22,958 nucleotides of DNA from Zygnema cylindricum (lineage: Eukaryota > Streptophyta > Zygnematophyceae > Zygnematales > Zygnemataceae): contig JBBHKE010003151.1 in the NCBI GenBank assembly GCA_037447655.1, positions 1 through 22,958 of the forward strand, in the 5' to 3' direction. Positions within the stretch are counted from its first letter, which is position 1; each line of letters begins with the position of its first letter. Shown one piece after another: positions 9,422-18,751 of the stretch. Both the position numbers and the translations under genes were made by a program. Below the pieces are notes generated by a model, which made no database searches, was not told the origin of the DNA, and saw nothing but the letters and a program-made list of their open reading frames with translations.

Positions 9422-9700
9422 GTAACCCATTTCTGTTTTTCCTTATTATATCTCGGATACCTTCTCGTGCTAAAATCAGAATCTACGATTTCATGAATCC
9501 TAGTCACATTTCAGGGGAGATTTTGACCTTTACAGCCGTTCAGTCCACATTTATTTTTTGACTCTCCGATTCCACGTTTGACAGTTGTATATCCCACTCT
9601 TCGCTAACACTACAGGATGAATAACCCGCAGCCAACACCTGTGAAATACGAGTTAGGTAACTCCCTCATCGCTGATGAGCAAATTGTGTTTCCTTAGGCC

Positions 9701-10723
9701 ATGGAAGCTTTCACTATTACGAGCCCTAAGGCCCCCAAGTGGAAGTTCGGTTCCAGTCTCACCAAGGCGGAACATAAACTACTAAGTGACACTGTTACCC
9801 AACACATAGACGCTTTTTCTTTTTCTATGAATGAACGCGGACATCATTCTACTTATAAGAAGTCAATCGATCTTCAAGACGACCGACCTACTTTTAAACC
9901 AAAGCACTGTCTCTCTCAAATGGAATGGAAGATGGTAGAGAAAAGATGTAGAAAATTGGAAGAAGTTGGTCTAATCTATTGGTCGGACTCCGCCTTTGCC
10001 GCTCCCACCGTCATGCCCATGAAAAAAGATTTTGTAGGCTATTTTAAGGAGCGATAAATGTGTGGGGACTACCGAGAGTTTCATGCCCGGACTGTCTAAG
10101 ATTGCCACTATATGCCTCTTGCGGAAGAAACTATTTGACCGTTTGGGTGGTACAAATTTTTTTAGCATCCTTGACTTTCGTCAAGGGTTTAACCAGATTG
10201 AGATAAAAAAAAAAGATAGGCACAAAATTGCATTTTGGGGTAGTGACAACAGATGGGAATGGGTTGTTATGGCTTTAGGTCTCAAGAACACATCTCCCAT
10301 GTTTGAAAAAGTTATGGCCTCGATATTGGGTGGATGTAAATTTGCTCGGTTTTACATCGTTGATTTGAAATTTTTTTCTGCATTTGTGGAAGAGCATGCC
10401 CACCACATTCAGTGGGTTTTACTGAATTAGAAAAAGTCAGGTTGAAATGTCATCCAGCCAAGTGCGCTTTCGGTGCGGAGGGAGTGCCCTATCTCGGTCA
10501 TTATATTTCAGACGAGGGCTTCACTCCCTTAGAAGCTAAGGTAGAGGCAATCACCAATTTGCCTGCCCCTACCGATCTCACTAGTCCAAGGGCCTTTCTC
10601 GAACCAACTAATTATTATCGCCGATTTGTACCAATTTTCAGTACATTCCCCTCTCCCTTTAATGACCTTTTCAAGATGGAAATGCCTTTTGTTTGGGGTC
10701 TTGCTCAGATAGAAGCCTTCTAG
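9701..10723 (+). pseudogene. pol: Gypsy reverse transcriptase pseudogene
   Basis: RT copies element RNA into DNA. Three overlapping open pieces (9701-10057, 10062-10430, 10412-10723) cover the whole domain. The N-terminal part has SIDLQDDRPTFKPKHCLSQM and LEEVGLIYWSDSAFAAPTVM. The finger/palm part has ILDFRQGFNQIEIKKKD and IAFWGSDNRWEWVVMALGLK. The catalytic box reads FYIVDLKFF, where the family has Y-x-D-D, so one catalytic Asp is Val. The thumb side has KCHPAKCAFGAEGVPYLGHY and NYYRRFVP. Two frameshifts (about 10058 and 10415) and the lost Asp make it non-functional. The assignment to Ty3/Gypsy is secure. Confidence 0.93.
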
Positions 10724-11002
10724 AAAATAGAAGTTGCTCTCTCTAGTGCTCCCATCCTGTGACCTCCTAACCATAAGCTTACATTTTACTTACAAACTGA
10801 CTTCGTAAAGCTAGGTAACGTAGCTATCTTGACACAAATGGAGTTGAATGGAGAAAAATATGTGGTGGCATATGCCAGTCGGAGTAATTATTGTGCGAAA
10901 TCTAAGTACAATAGTGACGAGGGTGAATGGTTTGTTGCGTTATGAGGTAAAGTCCATAACCAACATTATCTTTATCGCAAACCATTTACATTCTTAACTA
11001 AC
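10724..11002 (+). pseudogene. Gypsy RNase H, truncated
   Basis: This continues the RT frame after a TAG at 10722. It keeps the tether/RNase H pattern: LTQMELNGEKYVVAYASRSN, then a DEGEWFVAL stretch corresponding to the usual YSSYEGECLAVVWA region. The last part is QHYLYRKPFTFLT, ending at TN where the family continues T-D-H-x-P-L. Several stops occur. The break coincides exactly with the first base of the Copia LTR at 11003, so the truncation was caused by that insertion. Confidence 0.85.
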
Positions 11003-11927
11003 TGTTCAAAAAGGTAACTTATTGTACACTTATTATCTGTTAGACTCTTCAGAGAGAGGAGTCTGATAGACGCAATCCATGGCTGCCTCTCTAGTAGCCA
11101 AGGTGACAAACTTAGGTAAGAGGCAAAGTTTTCCTTATTTATAAAAAGTTTAGACTTGCTAGGATTGGATCCTAGGTCCTCCATACCCTGAAAACGTATG
11201 CCGCCTTATCCGCTAAGTCGTTGTAGAATCATTACACTTAATGGGTTTGATAAAGTTATAAATGATATCAAATTGCTAAATCATTTAACAGAGTAAAAAG
11301 ACAACAAGCTGCATGTGAACCAACAACGTCCATTCACATTACGACGTCATACATAGAAGCGATGCGTCATGCACGAACGTAAATCTCGAACATGTAAATT
11401 AACTTGATCGGACGGCCATCGCTGTAGCCACCAGCCCGAAATGGATATTTTGGCGGCTTTCGCAGTAGACTTCCTGGGATACCACGTGTCAGTATGTCAT
11501 TGGACGTCGCAGAAGACGAGAGGAAGAACCATGGCTCTTGATGTGACAGGTGTCGCCTAGAAGGACATGCCGTTCTATGGCCGTACAAGAAGTACATCGG
11601 TCGTTGCACCTCCTTGTGCTGTAGAGTCCTCTGATTGGCCTAGGGTTTAGTAGTAGGTATTTGGGAGTAGGCGTCACAAGAATTAGGCATTTTTGAGCCG
11701 CCACTCTTTGAGGAAGATTTTGTATTTATAGGTCACCTTTGACCATTGATAACTCACTTCTCGAGGAGAAAACAAGTGAGTCGGACCCTCATACGGGTGA
11801 GGGTCATCAAAATAATTGTGTGTCAGGGTGGCACTTAATCAGTGGGAAATTCAAAGTGGAAAATATTATCCTACAAGCTTAGTACAAATTGTATATTCTG
11901 CGGGCTAATGGAAGCCACAAAATTTCA
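11003..11927 (+). repeat. 5' LTR of the plus-strand Copia element
   Basis: It runs from TGTTCAAAAA to AAAATTTCA, 925 bp. It contains an antisense tRNA-like cassette (11143-11220) and the G-box CCACGTGTC (11482-11490). GTAC-AAGAA-GTAC is at 11583-11595 and TATTTATA at 11723-11730. A perfect 8-bp stem-loop is at 11784-11805 (GACCCTCA, loop TACGGG, TGAGGGTC). The gag ATG is at 11908. It replaces the Gypsy RNase H codons at its left edge. Confidence 0.85.
11143..11220 (-). ncRNA. tRNA-like Pol III cassette in LTR (antisense)
   Basis: On the minus strand, TTAGCGGATAAGGCGG (11216-11201) fits the A-box pattern and the tRNA-Arg D-arm. GGATCCAATCC (11172-11162) fits the B box, with a perfect CTAGG/CCTAG T stem. 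TTTTT follows at 11147-11143. No acceptor stem is seen. Confidence 0.62.
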
Positions 11928-13075
11928 AATTATGTGCCCATATTAGATAAATCATACTTTCTTTAAAGGGAGGTGATGATGGGAGGGGCTCTCTTTCAGA
12001 GGCACCTATAGGACATAATGTCCGGACATATTCAATGCCCACCACCATCGGGGTTTGGAAGGACACGTTTTTTTGGTGCCTCTACAACTACAACAGCCAA
12101 AACATCTGCCACTATCACTGAGGATAGTGAGGAATTGGAGGAAATTGGCATGGAGGCAGAAAAGAGAGGAGCCGCATCTAAAAAAAATCCATTGTCAAAG
12201 ACAATATCAATAGCAACAACACCTCCAATGGTGGCACGAAGTCAGACCGAAGGGTCAGAGTATGAAATATGGCACTATATAGACACCATTCCTAAACACT
12301 TCATTCTTAAAAGTGTAGTCAAGGGCATTGCCATTCCCCTTATGAAATTGTGGTCTTCTTCAAAGATTTGGGAGTCACTAGTAAAAAAATATAAGAGTGG
12401 GTCATTGCAGCAGCAGAAGTTAAGAAAAAATAAGATTTTAGCTTATATAAACATTGGAGGAAGTTTGAATGGTTATTGCAATGACTTATGAGCCCTATTT
12501 GGAGAACTAGAGAGTGTAGGAAACTTATGGTCTGAGTAACAAAGAGTGAATAAATTGATGATGAAATTACCTAAAGATAATGAGAATATAATTAACATAT
12601 TGCAAGGTATAGGTGATAGCATTTAGAATTGAGATGATATAATAGGGATGATACTAGTCAAAGAAAATGCCATAAAACTAATGAGAGGAAGTCAAAGTGT
12701 GCAAGTATTAGCCGTGATTGGCGGAGGCATGATGAGCAAAAGGGAAAGGATCCATATCAAATTTTTGGGGAAAGAGGACAAGGAGGTGGCAGATTTGACC
12801 GACAGGGGAGAGGAGCTCTACAAGGTGGATTATGTCACTTCTGCAAGAAATTGGGACACTACATGGCAGATTGTGTCACACTTGCTGATCTCTTATCTAA
12901 AGATGGACAAGGAACCCAAAGGGATGGAGGAAAGAAAAGGTTTTATTTTACTTATGTTTACGAATTTGCCTACAAGAAAAAGGAACCGAACCAGACGAGG
13001 AACTTGAGGAGCTCCTCCACAATCCAAAGACCACTGAGAAACATGTCGACATTCCACGCAAAAGAAGTGTGATTT
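11908..13075 (+). pseudogene. gag: Copia gag pseudogene
   Basis: The initiation codon lies in the 5' LTR, followed by M-E-A-T-K-F, matching M-E-P-I-E-L at the other element's gag. Shifted frames then give VPILDKSYFL, EVMMGGALFQRHL and IMSGHIQCPPP. A linker follows with IPKHFILKSVVKG, SSKIWESLVKKYKSG and AYINIGGSLNGYCNDL. A complete zinc knuckle, CHFCKKLGHYMADC, is at 12833-12874. Each block has a partner in the gag at 6390-7415. There are at least four stops or shifts. The role is capsid formation and RNA packaging; this copy cannot make a full protein. Confidence 0.82.
11928..11942 (+). other. Primer-binding site candidate, half-tRNA-iMet type
   Basis: AATTATGTGCCCATA directly follows the LTR. 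It shares TTATG-x-GCCCA with the expected complement of the initiator-tRNA anticodon arm (10 of 15 positions). A nearby small deletion relative to the gag-only element makes the alignment less certain here than at 7381-7395. Confidence 0.5.
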
Positions 13076-13079
13076 CGGA

Positions 13080-13450
13080 GGTAGGAGGGATCCACTCAAG
13101 GATTGGTGGATCATTGACTCGGGAGCCTCCATGTATATGTGAAAAGATAAGAGGTGGCTCACTAAATTGAAAAAAAATCCAACATTTGAGATAAAGTACG
13201 GAGATAGGAGAGTAGAAACCACAAGTTTTGTTGGATCTATTGATTAAAATGTTCTAGTTGATGGAAAGGCTTCAATTGTAACACATTCAGTTGTTCTTTG
13301 CATTCCACAACTTAGCAAAAACCTAGTCACTACAGTTGTACGAGACGACAAAGAGTTTGAAACAGGAACTAGGAAATAAATTTTCACAGCAAGCTTTGAT
13401 AATGAGGTTTATTTCATAGCCGAGAAAGGTAGTTAAAGTAGGTTAAAAGC
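13080..13450 (+). pseudogene. Copia protease pseudogene
   Basis: This is the aspartic protease that cuts the Copia polyprotein. WWIIDSGASMYM starts at 13104, with the catalytic D-S-G intact (Asp at 13116). Next come FEIKYGDRRVE and IVTHSVVLCIPQLSKNLVT, where the family has a V-L-x-V-P-x-L-x-x-N-L-L pattern. In-frame stops occur just after the active-site region (about 13140) and near 13245 and 13378. It sits directly after the gag knuckle and directly before the GAG-pre-integrase domain, as in other Copia elements. Confidence 0.85.
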
Positions 13451-13479
13451 TGTACTTTCAATAAAAATTGTTGTCTACT

Positions 13480-14687
13480 CGTGGGAAAGTGATATGATGC
13501 TTTAGCACAAGAGGTTGGGGCATGTGCAACTAGCTAGATTAAAAGAAATAATAAAATGGAATAGTGGATGGAATTAAGTTTATGAATGATGAAACTTCAA
13601 ATGATTGTAGTGGATGTGCCCAAGAGAAGATTCATAGTTTTCCATTCCCAAAGGCATCCACATTTAGAAAAGAGAAAGTATTAGATCTATTTCACACTGA
13701 CGTCTAGAGACTTGCTAGCAATGCTTCATACGGGGTAAAAAGATATGTGCCAACCATAACAGATAATTAGTCTAGATATACTAAGGTATATTTTTTTAGA
13801 TATAAGTCCAAAGTATTAGGATACTTCAAAGAATATAAAGCATAGAGTGAAAAATTACATGGAAACTCAACAAAAGAATAAAAAAGTGATATTAAAAAAT
13901 AATACACTTCAAGAGAGTTTGAAATATTTCTTAAAAATGAAGGAATTCGCCATAAAAAAACCGTCTTTTACAATCCGAAACACAATGGAGTAGCAAAAAG
14001 AGCAAACAAAACTCTTGGAGATTTGTGTGTAAGCATGCTAATTGAGAAAAGGGTAGATTTGCAATTTTGTCCAGAGGCTATGAACTATTTTAACTTCATC
14101 AAAAATAGAGTCTTAACTTCGGCAAACAAGGAAGAAACTCTTTATGAGAGATTGACAGAAAACAACTAGATTTGTCTAGTTTGAGAGTGTTTGGAAGTCT
14201 AGTCTACAGTTTGGATTCACATAAAACAAAATGGATCTTAGGAGGAAGAAGGAAACCGAGTTACCTTGTAGGCTATGATAAAAGCACTAAAGACTACCGA
14301 GTTTACGATTTGAAAAAGAGAGACATAATTTTAGTAAAACATAAATTGATAATATATAAAGGAAAATCCATCGATCGACTCAAATATTGCAAGGAAGTCA
14401 AAATCAGATTTGTACCCGATCAGTTTTTTGACGTTAACTTTGGCAAAAATGGAGAGGAAGATGGAGAAAGCGAAGAATTTGAAAATTTAAATGGGAGAAA
14501 GAGGAAATAATAACTCCTCAATATAAAGTGGAAATCGGTGAAGCACTTGATGAGATACCGGAATTGGGAGAAAATAGAGCTCAAAAGCCCCCTAAACGAA
14601 ACCTGACAATGCTTTCCATACCGGTGTCAGATTTTGAAGGGGGAATAAGAAGTAGCAAACGGCTCCTAGTACAACAGGTAAATAACC
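13480..14687 (+). pseudogene. Copia integrase pseudogene
   Basis: Integrase inserts element DNA. The GAG-pre-integrase/zinc-binding part gives HKRLGHVQLARLKEI (about 13507) and, 100 bp on, CSGCAQEK, together an H-H-C-C set. The catalytic core keeps the first Asp in LFHTD (about 13690) and the second in ITDN. The D-N-G-G segment is eroded. NGVAKRANKTL has Lys where the family has the catalytic Glu. The C-terminal part (14172-14510) shows LRVFGSLVYSLDSHKTKWIL and PSYLVGYDKSTKDYRVYDL, the usual Copia post-core motif. After 14528 a linker (GIRSSKRLLVQQVNN) ends at the solo LTR insertion; the frame resumes at 17127. Confidence 0.87.
14683..14687 (+). repeat. Left target duplication TAACC of the solo LTR
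   Basis: TAACC lies immediately before TGTTGAAATT and matches TAACC immediately after AAAATTTCA (17122-17126). It is a perfect 5-bp duplication, the size usual for Copia integration. Confidence 0.9.
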
Positions 14688-14892
14688 TGTTGAAATTTAT
14701 GTATTTTCTTAGTCTGTATTGGAAAAACATAAAGAGCAAGTCATACCACTAAAGAAGTAATTAATATTCACTTTTTAATCTAGACTCTAGATAAAAGAGA
14801 GAGTAGGCGGAGAGCCACTATGGCTATCTCCTTAGCAGATAAGTTAGCAGATAAGGTGCAGACTAAAGAGAGAGAGAGAAAAAAGAGTAGTT

Positions 14893-14985
14893 AAAAGAAG
14901 TCGTGACCCCACTTGGAGTTGATCCTAGTCCGTTCACAATCACCACCTAGAAAAAAACCGTTGGCCTTATCCGTTAGGTATTGAT
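14893..14985 (-). ncRNA. tRNA-like Pol III cassette in solo LTR (antisense)
   Basis: On the minus strand, CCTAACGGATAAGGCC (14978-14963) is A-box-like. GGATCAACTCC (14925-14915) is B-box-like with a 4-of-5-pair T stem, and TTTT is at 14896-14893. The A-to-B spacing is wider than in a tRNA (about 50 bp). Confidence 0.6.
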
Positions 14986-15213
14986 GAAACAATACATATA
15001 TTGGGTGTCATTCGTATATAAATATGGTAACAATCTACATACTCCATTTTACGGATTACGAAATGAAACGACAAATTTAAACGGACGCGATTAATTGCGG
15101 ATTTCAGATCGGACGGCTTACAGTGGAGCCAAAGCACCGGAGTGGACATTTGGCGGTTTGCGAGCTAATTTTGGTGAATGAAACGTGGCAAGATATGAAT
15201 GGACAGCGGACAT

Positions 15214-16527
15214 TGTTGTCCATAGCCATTTATAGCCATGGATTCACCCTCGGAAGCACCACAGACTACCCTAAAACAGCCTACTTTGAATCAACACAGA
15301 ATTCTACAAAAATAACAAAACAAGCTGAAACTACATCAACAGATATTATTTAGGATTTGGAATAAAATCACAAAGTTTCAGACAAATATAATAAACAGAG
15401 CGATCACATCATCTAGTCAAAGTTGCAAAAAAACAGTCTGCTAGAACTTTGATAAAACAGACTAACTTCTCAATGAAGTAAAACACAGACCAGGGACACA
15501 ATAGGCCTGAAAATCTGTGACAATAATAAGAATATAAAGATGAACACATGCAGAATTTCAGATAATTCTGCCAACAGATCTGAGAGTAATCCTCAGATAA
15601 AATTACCAAAAAACACCATAAACAGTTTTTGGTCCAAAAGTTCCTATATCTTAAATTGACTAAGTCCTACAAATATAAACTAGAGCACACTACTGAATGT
15701 ACGGAGGCATACCAGCCGTACGCTATCTACCAGCTTCCTCAATTAATGTAGATATACCCGAATACTTCAAGGTATGTCAAATTAAGTAAACGTACACTAA
15801 TAATTAATTCACAAAAAGACAAAACAATGTTGAACCAAATATTTACTCCGACAACAAAATTGTATGCTGAGTCATTGCGTGTAACTCAACAAGACTCCAC
15901 GAATCTCGACAAATAATCCGGGCCGTCCAAAAATAGATATCGTGTGATTGACGTGATTTCGCTTTCCCACTAATTGAAAAATAACGGCGGCCTATTTCCG
16001 CCGTCTGTAGCTCTTATCCGACACCCTTGATGTCGCGCCACGTGGTCACGAAAATACAAACAAAATCCACGCGAGTCGTCAAATATCCAACGACGTCGAG
16101 AAGCGAATTCACGTTCACTTGCCAATATAATAATAGTACAACCAAAATCATTTCCGTACCGCAGATGCGTCCTTTGCATTAAATGCGGATTGTCACAAAT
16201 ATGGTACACGCCCTTTGTCATAAACGTCGCCTGTCGCATATAAAGTACATTTGTCCAAATTAGATGCTCCGTACTGGCGACGTACATTTCGTATATTTCA
16301 CGTCGGATCGCGTCGCAATCCGCCGTCCATTTCTTAACGCATTCCGCGCCACTCGATTACTCCATCACGTCCCTTTAATTTTACTCATACATTTACTCCC
16401 CCAATCCACAAATCCATTCGAACCTCCATTTGTACAACCACATTACTTCCGGTAATAATCTACGCACGAAACGTCGCGTGCGCACAAAATGTGGCGTAAG
16501 TACGAAACAAACATTTCAAAAACAACA
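15214..16527. mobile_element. Nested solo LTR of a second family
   Basis: It has TGTTG...CAACA ends (a 5-bp inverted repeat) and is flanked on both sides by the perfect target duplication GACAT (15209-15213 and 16528-16532). It is 1314 bp and interrupts the Copia solo LTR. I see no internal direct repeats, gag or pol, so a solo LTR is the simplest reading. The left half is AT-rich. The right half (about 15890-16520) is CG-rich and has a palindromic G-box CCACGTGG (16038-16045) and a TATA-like CATATAAAG (about 16237), suggesting plus orientation. A small non-autonomous element cannot be excluded. Confidence 0.88.
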
Positions 16528-16600
16528 GACATTACGAGGAGAGCCACTACGGCTTAGGAACTGACACGCGTCAGAGCGACGACCATGTCGTACTATGGTC

Positions 16601-16746
16601 GTACAAGAAGTACAAGGTACGTGTTCCTTCTTCTACCTTACAGTTTTGTGATTGGTTAGGTACAGTGGAAGTAGGAGGATGAGAGAGGGATTTATGACTT
16701 AGAACTTTTTGAGGCACCTCTCTCTGAGAGGCCTTTTGTATTTAAA
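16601..16746 (+). promoter_or_regulatory. LTR core promoter region
   Basis: The palindrome GTAC-AAGAA-GTAC (16601-16613), the inverted repeat CCTCTC-TCT-GAGAGG (16717-16731) and TATTTAAA (16739-16746) occur in this order. The same order appears in the other closely related LTRs, and the palindrome lies 138-141 bp before the TATA-like box in all five. By position this is the U3 promoter of the element. Confidence 0.65.
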
Positions 16747-17126
16747 TGCCATCTTTGGCCAGTCATAATTTAATGCTCATGGGAGAAAATTCAATGATTG
16801 TTTTTGCTACAGACTCAAAGGAGTCCCGTCTACACAAGGGTGTAGTCGGTCATAGACTTTGACTTCCAGGGTGGTTGCATTTATAAGGGAAATCCAAAAG
16901 TGGGGGAATGTGTCAAAATACTCATATTCTAACTTTGCATTCTGTGGGAGAACTGAGCACACCGAAAGTTATCTTTCACAAGGGTGAAGCTGTATCGGGG
17001 TTCTGACTGTTAGGGTGTTAATAATAATGTTTGGGTTTGTATCAACTTGGAGTCGACACTATCTAGATAAGCTTCTATGGATCTGCGATTTGTGTTGGGG
17101 AATGGAGTCCATAAAATTTCATAACC

Positions 17127-17960
17127 AACTCACAAAGATGTCTCATCCGGATAAGCCTCAGTCATACTTAGTGACCATAAATGTTCCAGAAAGTAGTTGG
17201 TGGATAACTCCCATAAATGAGGAAATGACTTCTATTATGGAAGCCAATGCATAGGAGTTGGTAGATTGTCCACCAGAGCAAAAACCAATTGTGTAGAATT
17301 GAGTTTTTAAACTTAAGCTAAACTCAGATTATACCACTGAGAAACACAAGTCTAGATTGGTTCCTAAAGGTTACACACAAAAAGACGGCATAGATTATGA
17401 GGAAACCTTTACGCCGGTTGTTAAATTTTTTTTAGTCATAATCCTTTTAAATCTAGCCGCATCACAGGATATGGAAATCCATCTAATGGATAAGAAAACA
17501 ACCTTCTCACACTGGGAGTTAGAGGAGGAAATTTACATGAAACAACTAGAATGATCTGTGAAAAGCAGGGAAAAAAGTAAGGTGTGCAAGTTGATAAAAT
17601 GGCTACATGGGCTTAAGCAAGCTCCACATCAATAGAGTATTAAAATGGACAAATTTTCGACAGGTTTGGAGTTTTGTAGAAAAGTTCACATTTTTCTTTA
17701 TTTTTATTTCACGATAAAAATAGGCCGATATTAATTGCTATTTAGGTGGAAGATTTTTTAATATTAAGCAAGTCCAAAAATACGTTTAGCAAACTGTATC
17801 ACAATCTTAGATGTTGGTTTGACATGAACAACCTTGTCGAGGCAAACTATACTTTGGGAATTCAGATGAGATAGAGGGAATATAATAATAAAACTTACTC
17901 AGAAAGAAGCTATTGGAAATATGCTTGAGAAATTTCAGATGGAAAAGGCAAACAGTTGTA
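17127..17960 (+). pseudogene. Copia reverse transcriptase pseudogene
   Basis: The frame resumes after the solo LTR with SSWWITPINEEMTSIMEANA (family pattern W-x-x-A-M-x-x-E). KPIV, VFKLKLNSDYTTEKHKSRLV and GYTQKDGIDYEETFTPVVK follow. After 17554 the palm is badly eroded: KVCKLIKWLHGLKQAP is still clear (about 17582). The Y-V-D-D box cannot be found intact near 17745, and TILWEFR stands where the T-L-G-I-Q region should be. More than eight stops occur between 17250 and 18040. The order after integrase fits Copia. Confidence 0.87.
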
Positions 17961-18055
17961 CCACTCCCATGGAGTTGAAGAAAGTAAGTGATGGGAGTGT
18001 AGAAGGAGGAGTGATAATACTAGATGATCAGATGAGTCCATAAGAGAGACAGTTT

Positions 18056-18729
18056 ATGAAGTCTATTCCTTACAGACAAGTTGTAGGAAGCTTGATTTAT
18101 TTTATGAATGGTACCAGACCGGACATAGCGGCAGCAGTCGAAGTCTTTAGTAGGAGTCTTAATGATCCTAAGAAGAGAAAATGGGAGGCAGCCAAGAGAG
18201 TCATGAGATACTTGACAGGAACAAAGGATTTATGGTTGCACTTGGGAAGGGAGCACAATGACATCACCACTTAGAGTGATGCCAGTTATGGGGAGGCACC
18301 TATGAGAAGATGCACTTCTGGGTATTGTTATATGTGCGGAAAGGTGCTTGCTGCTGGAGTAGCAAAGAACAAAAGGTGGTTGCTCAGTCCACTATGGAGG
18401 CTGAGTACATGGCCTCTTGTTCTGTTGTGAAAGAGCTGATATGGGTCAAGTCTTTATTGCAAGAACTAGGGTATATGAAGAAGGGAGTGCATGAAGTATA
18501 TTGTGATAATCAGGCTGCAATTGCAATTGCAGCCAATCCAAAACATCATTTCAAGGCTAAACATATGGATATAAGATTGAGTTTTGTGAGGGAAAAAGTT
18601 GAAAACAAAATTGTGAATCTGGTGTATAGGGGTGATAGGGAAATGGTGGTTGATATGATGACAAAACTTGTGCCATCTCCCAAGTTAAAATACTGTAGAG
18701 AAAAGTGTGGTTTAAAAGATAAACTGTAA
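18056..18729 (+). pseudogene. Copia RNase H, C-terminal end of pol
   Basis: The connection and RNase H region is the best-preserved part of this pol. The first piece contains YRQVVGSLIYFMNGTRPDIA and RSLNDPKKRKWEAAKRVMRY. One stop (18273) and one frameshift near 18350 separate it from the second piece. That piece (18310-18729) has QSTMEAEYMASC, WVKSLLQELGY, VYCDNQAAIAIAANPKHHFK and AKHMDIRLSFVREK, and ends DMMTKL...LKDKL before TAA at 18727. RNase H removes the RNA strand after DNA synthesis. The second piece is intact for 139 codons, more than expected from the damage elsewhere. Confidence 0.92.
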
Positions 18730-18740
18730 TTAATCTATAA

Positions 18741-18751
18741 AATAAGGGGAG
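18741..18751 (+). other. Polypurine tract of the Copia element
   Basis: AATAAGGGGAG lies 12 bases after the RNase H stop and directly before TGTTGAAG of the 3' LTR. It matches the PPT of the gag-only element in sequence and position. Confidence 0.88.

Larger units (their letters stand above)
9620..11002 (+). mobile_element. Ty3/Gypsy pol fragment, truncated by a Copia LTR
   Basis: A plus-strand Gypsy pol begins with the pre-RT segment (KYELGNSLIADEQIVF at about 9648), runs through RT and stops inside RNase H at 11002. A Copia LTR starts at 11003. The rest (RNase H end, integrase, 3' LTR) is not found after that Copia element ends at 19751, so the 3' part has been lost or lies elsewhere. No LTR of this element is visible in 8419-9620. 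Confidence 0.82.
14688..17121 (+). mobile_element. Solo LTR (Copia group), itself interrupted
   Basis: It runs from TGTTGAAATT to AAAATTTCA between TAACC duplications. Without the nested LTR at 15214-16527 and its duplicated target, it is 1115 bp. It is similar along its length to the LTRs at 4345-5408 and 7396-8418. It holds the antisense tRNA-like cassette (14893-14985), the G-box-like AACGTGGC (15182-15189) and GTAC-AAGAA-GTAC (16601-16613). CCTCTC...GAGAGG (16717-16731), TATTTAAA (16739-16746), the stem-loop (16828-16847) and the ATGGA gag start (17102) follow. No gag follows: host integrase/RT sequence resumes after the TSD. This defines the LTR end and shows the ATG is LTR-encoded. Confidence 0.92.

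Noticed and set aside
8744-9430. Minus-strand open frames in this stretch
   Set aside because: They overlap a plus-strand frame with better protein-like composition and show no motif.
15970-16287. Minus-strand 105-codon frame in the nested solo LTR
   Set aside because: It lies wholly within the CG-rich U3-like part of a solo LTR and has no recognisable domain.
16417-16427. B-box-like GGTTCGAATGG (minus) in the nested solo LTR
   Set aside because: No A box or T-run at usable distance; likely chance.
15214-16527. Complete small element rather than solo LTR
   Set aside because: No terminal direct repeats, PBS, PPT or coding capacity seen inside the TGTTG...CAACA ends.
17032-17049. TTTGTATCAACTTGG as a conventional initiator-tRNA 3'-end primer site (compare TGGTATCA)
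   Set aside because: The TSD of the solo LTR shows this sequence is inside the LTR, about 75 bp before its end. A PBS must lie outside, next to the LTR.
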